Positions 7,605-8,684 of a stretch of 8,684 nucleotides of DNA are shown piece after piece. The stretch is from Desulfuromonadales bacterium. GTDB taxonomy: Bacteria > Desulfobacterota > Desulfuromonadia > Desulfuromonadales > JACZKF01. The notes beneath the pieces are model-generated. The model saw only the letters and a list, made by a program, of their open reading frames with translations. It did not search any database and had not been told where the DNA came from. The stretch lies in the NCBI GenBank assembly GCA_014860175.1, contig JACZKF010000084.1:1-8684 (forward strand). Direction: 5' to 3'. How positions within the stretch are numbered: the first letter of the stretch is position 1; each line of letters opens with the position of its first letter. A program made the translations under genes and the position numbers.

Positions 7605-8684
7605 TCAGACTTTCCCGGCCACCTGCTCTTTGGCGTTGCTGACGATCACCCCCACCTGCCCGGGTGCCCCGTCGTGACCGGCGGCTGATTCCGGCAGTTT
7701 CGCGCCAGCGGCCAGCAGCACTTCATCCACCCGCCGTCCGCTGAGCACCTCTTCTTCGAGAAGCGCCTCCGAGAGCGCATCGAGCGGTTTGCAGTTTTCC
7801 GCCAGGAGACGCTCGGCCTCCTTCTCACCCGCACGGACCAATCGCTCGATCTCCTGGTTGATAATCCAGGCCATTTCCGGACTCATACTCTGTTCGGTGG
7901 CCAGCCGCCGTCCGAGAAACGCATGTTCCTCGCCCCGGCTGAAGGCGACGGGGCCGACCTTTTCACTCATCCCCCACTGGCAGACCATCTTCTCGGCCAG
8001 ATCGGTGGCCTGCTTGAGGTCGTTCTGGGCGCCGGTGGAGAGTTCCCCGAATACCAGCCTCTCGGCCGCCCGCCCCCCCAGCGCGATGGCGATGCGCGAG
8101 GTGAGATAACTCATCTGGTAGTGATAGCGGTCGTCCACCGGCAGCTGCTGGGTCACTCCCAGCGCATGACCTCGGGGGATGATGGTTACCTTGTGGATCG
8201 GATCGGCCCCCGGCGTCAGCTTGGCGACCAAAGTGTGGCCGGCCTCGTGATAAGCGGTGATCCGTTTTTCCTCATCCGAGAGGAAGAGCTTTCGCTCGGC
8301 CCCCATGAGGATCCGGTCCTTGGCCCGATCGAGGTGATCCATGGTGACTTTGTCCTGGTTCTCCCGGGCCGCTATCAGCGCCGCCTCGTTGACCAGGCTT
8401 TCCAGATCGGCGCCGCACATGCCGGGGGTTCCCCGGGCGATCACCCGCAGGTTGACATCGTCGGCCATCGGCGTCTTGCGGGAATGGACCTTGAGAATCG
8501 CCTCCCGGGCGCGCCAGTCGGGGCGCTCCACCACCACCTGGCGATCGAAGCGGCCGGGGCGCATGAGCGCGGCATCGAGGACATCCGGCCGGTTGGTAGC
8601 GGCCATGACGATCACCTCCTGATGCGGCTCGAAACCGTCCAGCTCCGAAAGCAGCTGATTGAGGGTCTGTTCCCGTTCGTCGTT
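7605..8684 (-). CDS. ftsH: FtsH-type ATP-dependent zinc metalloprotease, C-terminal part (cut by window edge)
   Basis: The frame is open from the right edge to a TGA at 7605, giving 359 residues of an enzyme usually 600-650 long; the membrane segments, Walker motifs and pore loop lie beyond the edge. FtsH is a membrane-anchored hexameric AAA+ protease that unfolds and degrades membrane and regulatory proteins. Visible are the end of the ATPase domain (N-D-E-R-E-Q-T-L-N-Q-L-L at the edge, then the arginine-finger region R42-P-G-R45-F-D-R, fragment numbering) and the zinc protease domain with H146-E147-A-G-H150 and the third ligand D222 in N-D-L-K-Q-A-T. The sensor-2 region reads G-M-C-G-A-D-L where most FtsH proteins have G-F-S/T-G-A-D-L, and the stretch after M-G-A-E-R-K is also less typical. 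This may be a second FtsH paralogue and not the housekeeping copy. The gene converges on eno with 85 nt between the two stops. Confidence 0.95.
   Translation of the reverse strand, partial: NDEREQTLNQLLSELDGFEPHQEVIVMAATNRPDVLDAALMRPGRFDRQVVVERPDWRAREAILKVHSRKTPMADDVNLRVIARGTPGMCGADLESLVNEAALIAARENQDKVTMDHLDRAKDRILMGAERKLFLSDEEKRITAYHEAGHTLVAKLTPGADPIHKVTIIPRGHALGVTQQLPVDDRYHYQMSYLTSRIAIALGGRAAERLVFGELSTGAQNDLKQATDLAEKMVCQWGMSEKVGPVAFSRGEEHAFLGRRLATEQSMSPEMAWIINQEIERLVRAGEKEAERLLAENCKPLDALSEALLEEEVLSGRRVDEVLLAAGAKLPESAAGHDGAPGQVGVIVSNAKEQVAGKV

Noticed and set aside
7605..8615. Reading the ftsH fragment as a complete 336-residue gene from the GTG at 8615
   Set aside because: The frame stays open to the window edge and the extra 23 codons encode the conserved FtsH N-D-E-R-E-Q stretch, so it is a truncated longer gene.

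Overview
The window is GC-rich, densely coded bacterial chromosomal DNA with no mobile element, CRISPR array or RNA gene that I can see. Gene order and protein flavour suggest a deltaproteobacterium of the Desulfuromonadales/Geobacter type (Desulfobacterota). This rests on two things: a joined DgkA-PAP2 membrane protein, and a cluster that mixes the gene order of Gram-negatives (phoH/ybeZ, ybeY, corC/ybeX, lnt) with that of Firmicutes (phoH, pgpH/yqfF, ybeY, dgkA). The assignment is an inference; no rRNA or other marker is present.

Left block, positions 1 to about 6100, minus strand: six genes read as one likely operon. From the promoter they are phoH (TTG start), pgpH (HD-domain 7TM cyclic-dinucleotide phosphodiesterase), ybeY (rRNA endonuclease), a fused diacylglycerol/undecaprenol kinase-PAP2 phosphatase (GTG start), a CBS-domain CorC/YbeX protein (TTG start) and lnt (apolipoprotein N-acyltransferase, cut by the left edge). 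Gaps are 3 nt, a 104-nt overlap, a 4-nt overlap, 55 nt and 4 nt, so cotranscription and translational coupling are likely. A candidate sigma70-type promoter lies at 6072-6100. The cluster combines RNA maturation and ribosome quality control (PhoH, YbeY, possibly CorC) with nucleotide second-messenger turnover (PgpH) and envelope lipid work (kinase/phosphatase, Lnt).

Middle, plus strand: eno (enolase, 6227-7519) is divergent from the phoH operon across a 194-nt intergenic region that must hold both promoters. It ends at a strong intrinsic terminator hairpin (7542-7572).

Right, minus strand: the C-terminal 359 residues of an FtsH-type AAA+ zinc metalloprotease run off the right edge. This gene converges on eno.

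All genes are recognisable families. The most notable points are the hybrid operon order, the kinase-phosphatase fusion with several altered motif residues, and the long dual-coding overlap between pgpH and ybeY. I see no wholly unknown system here.
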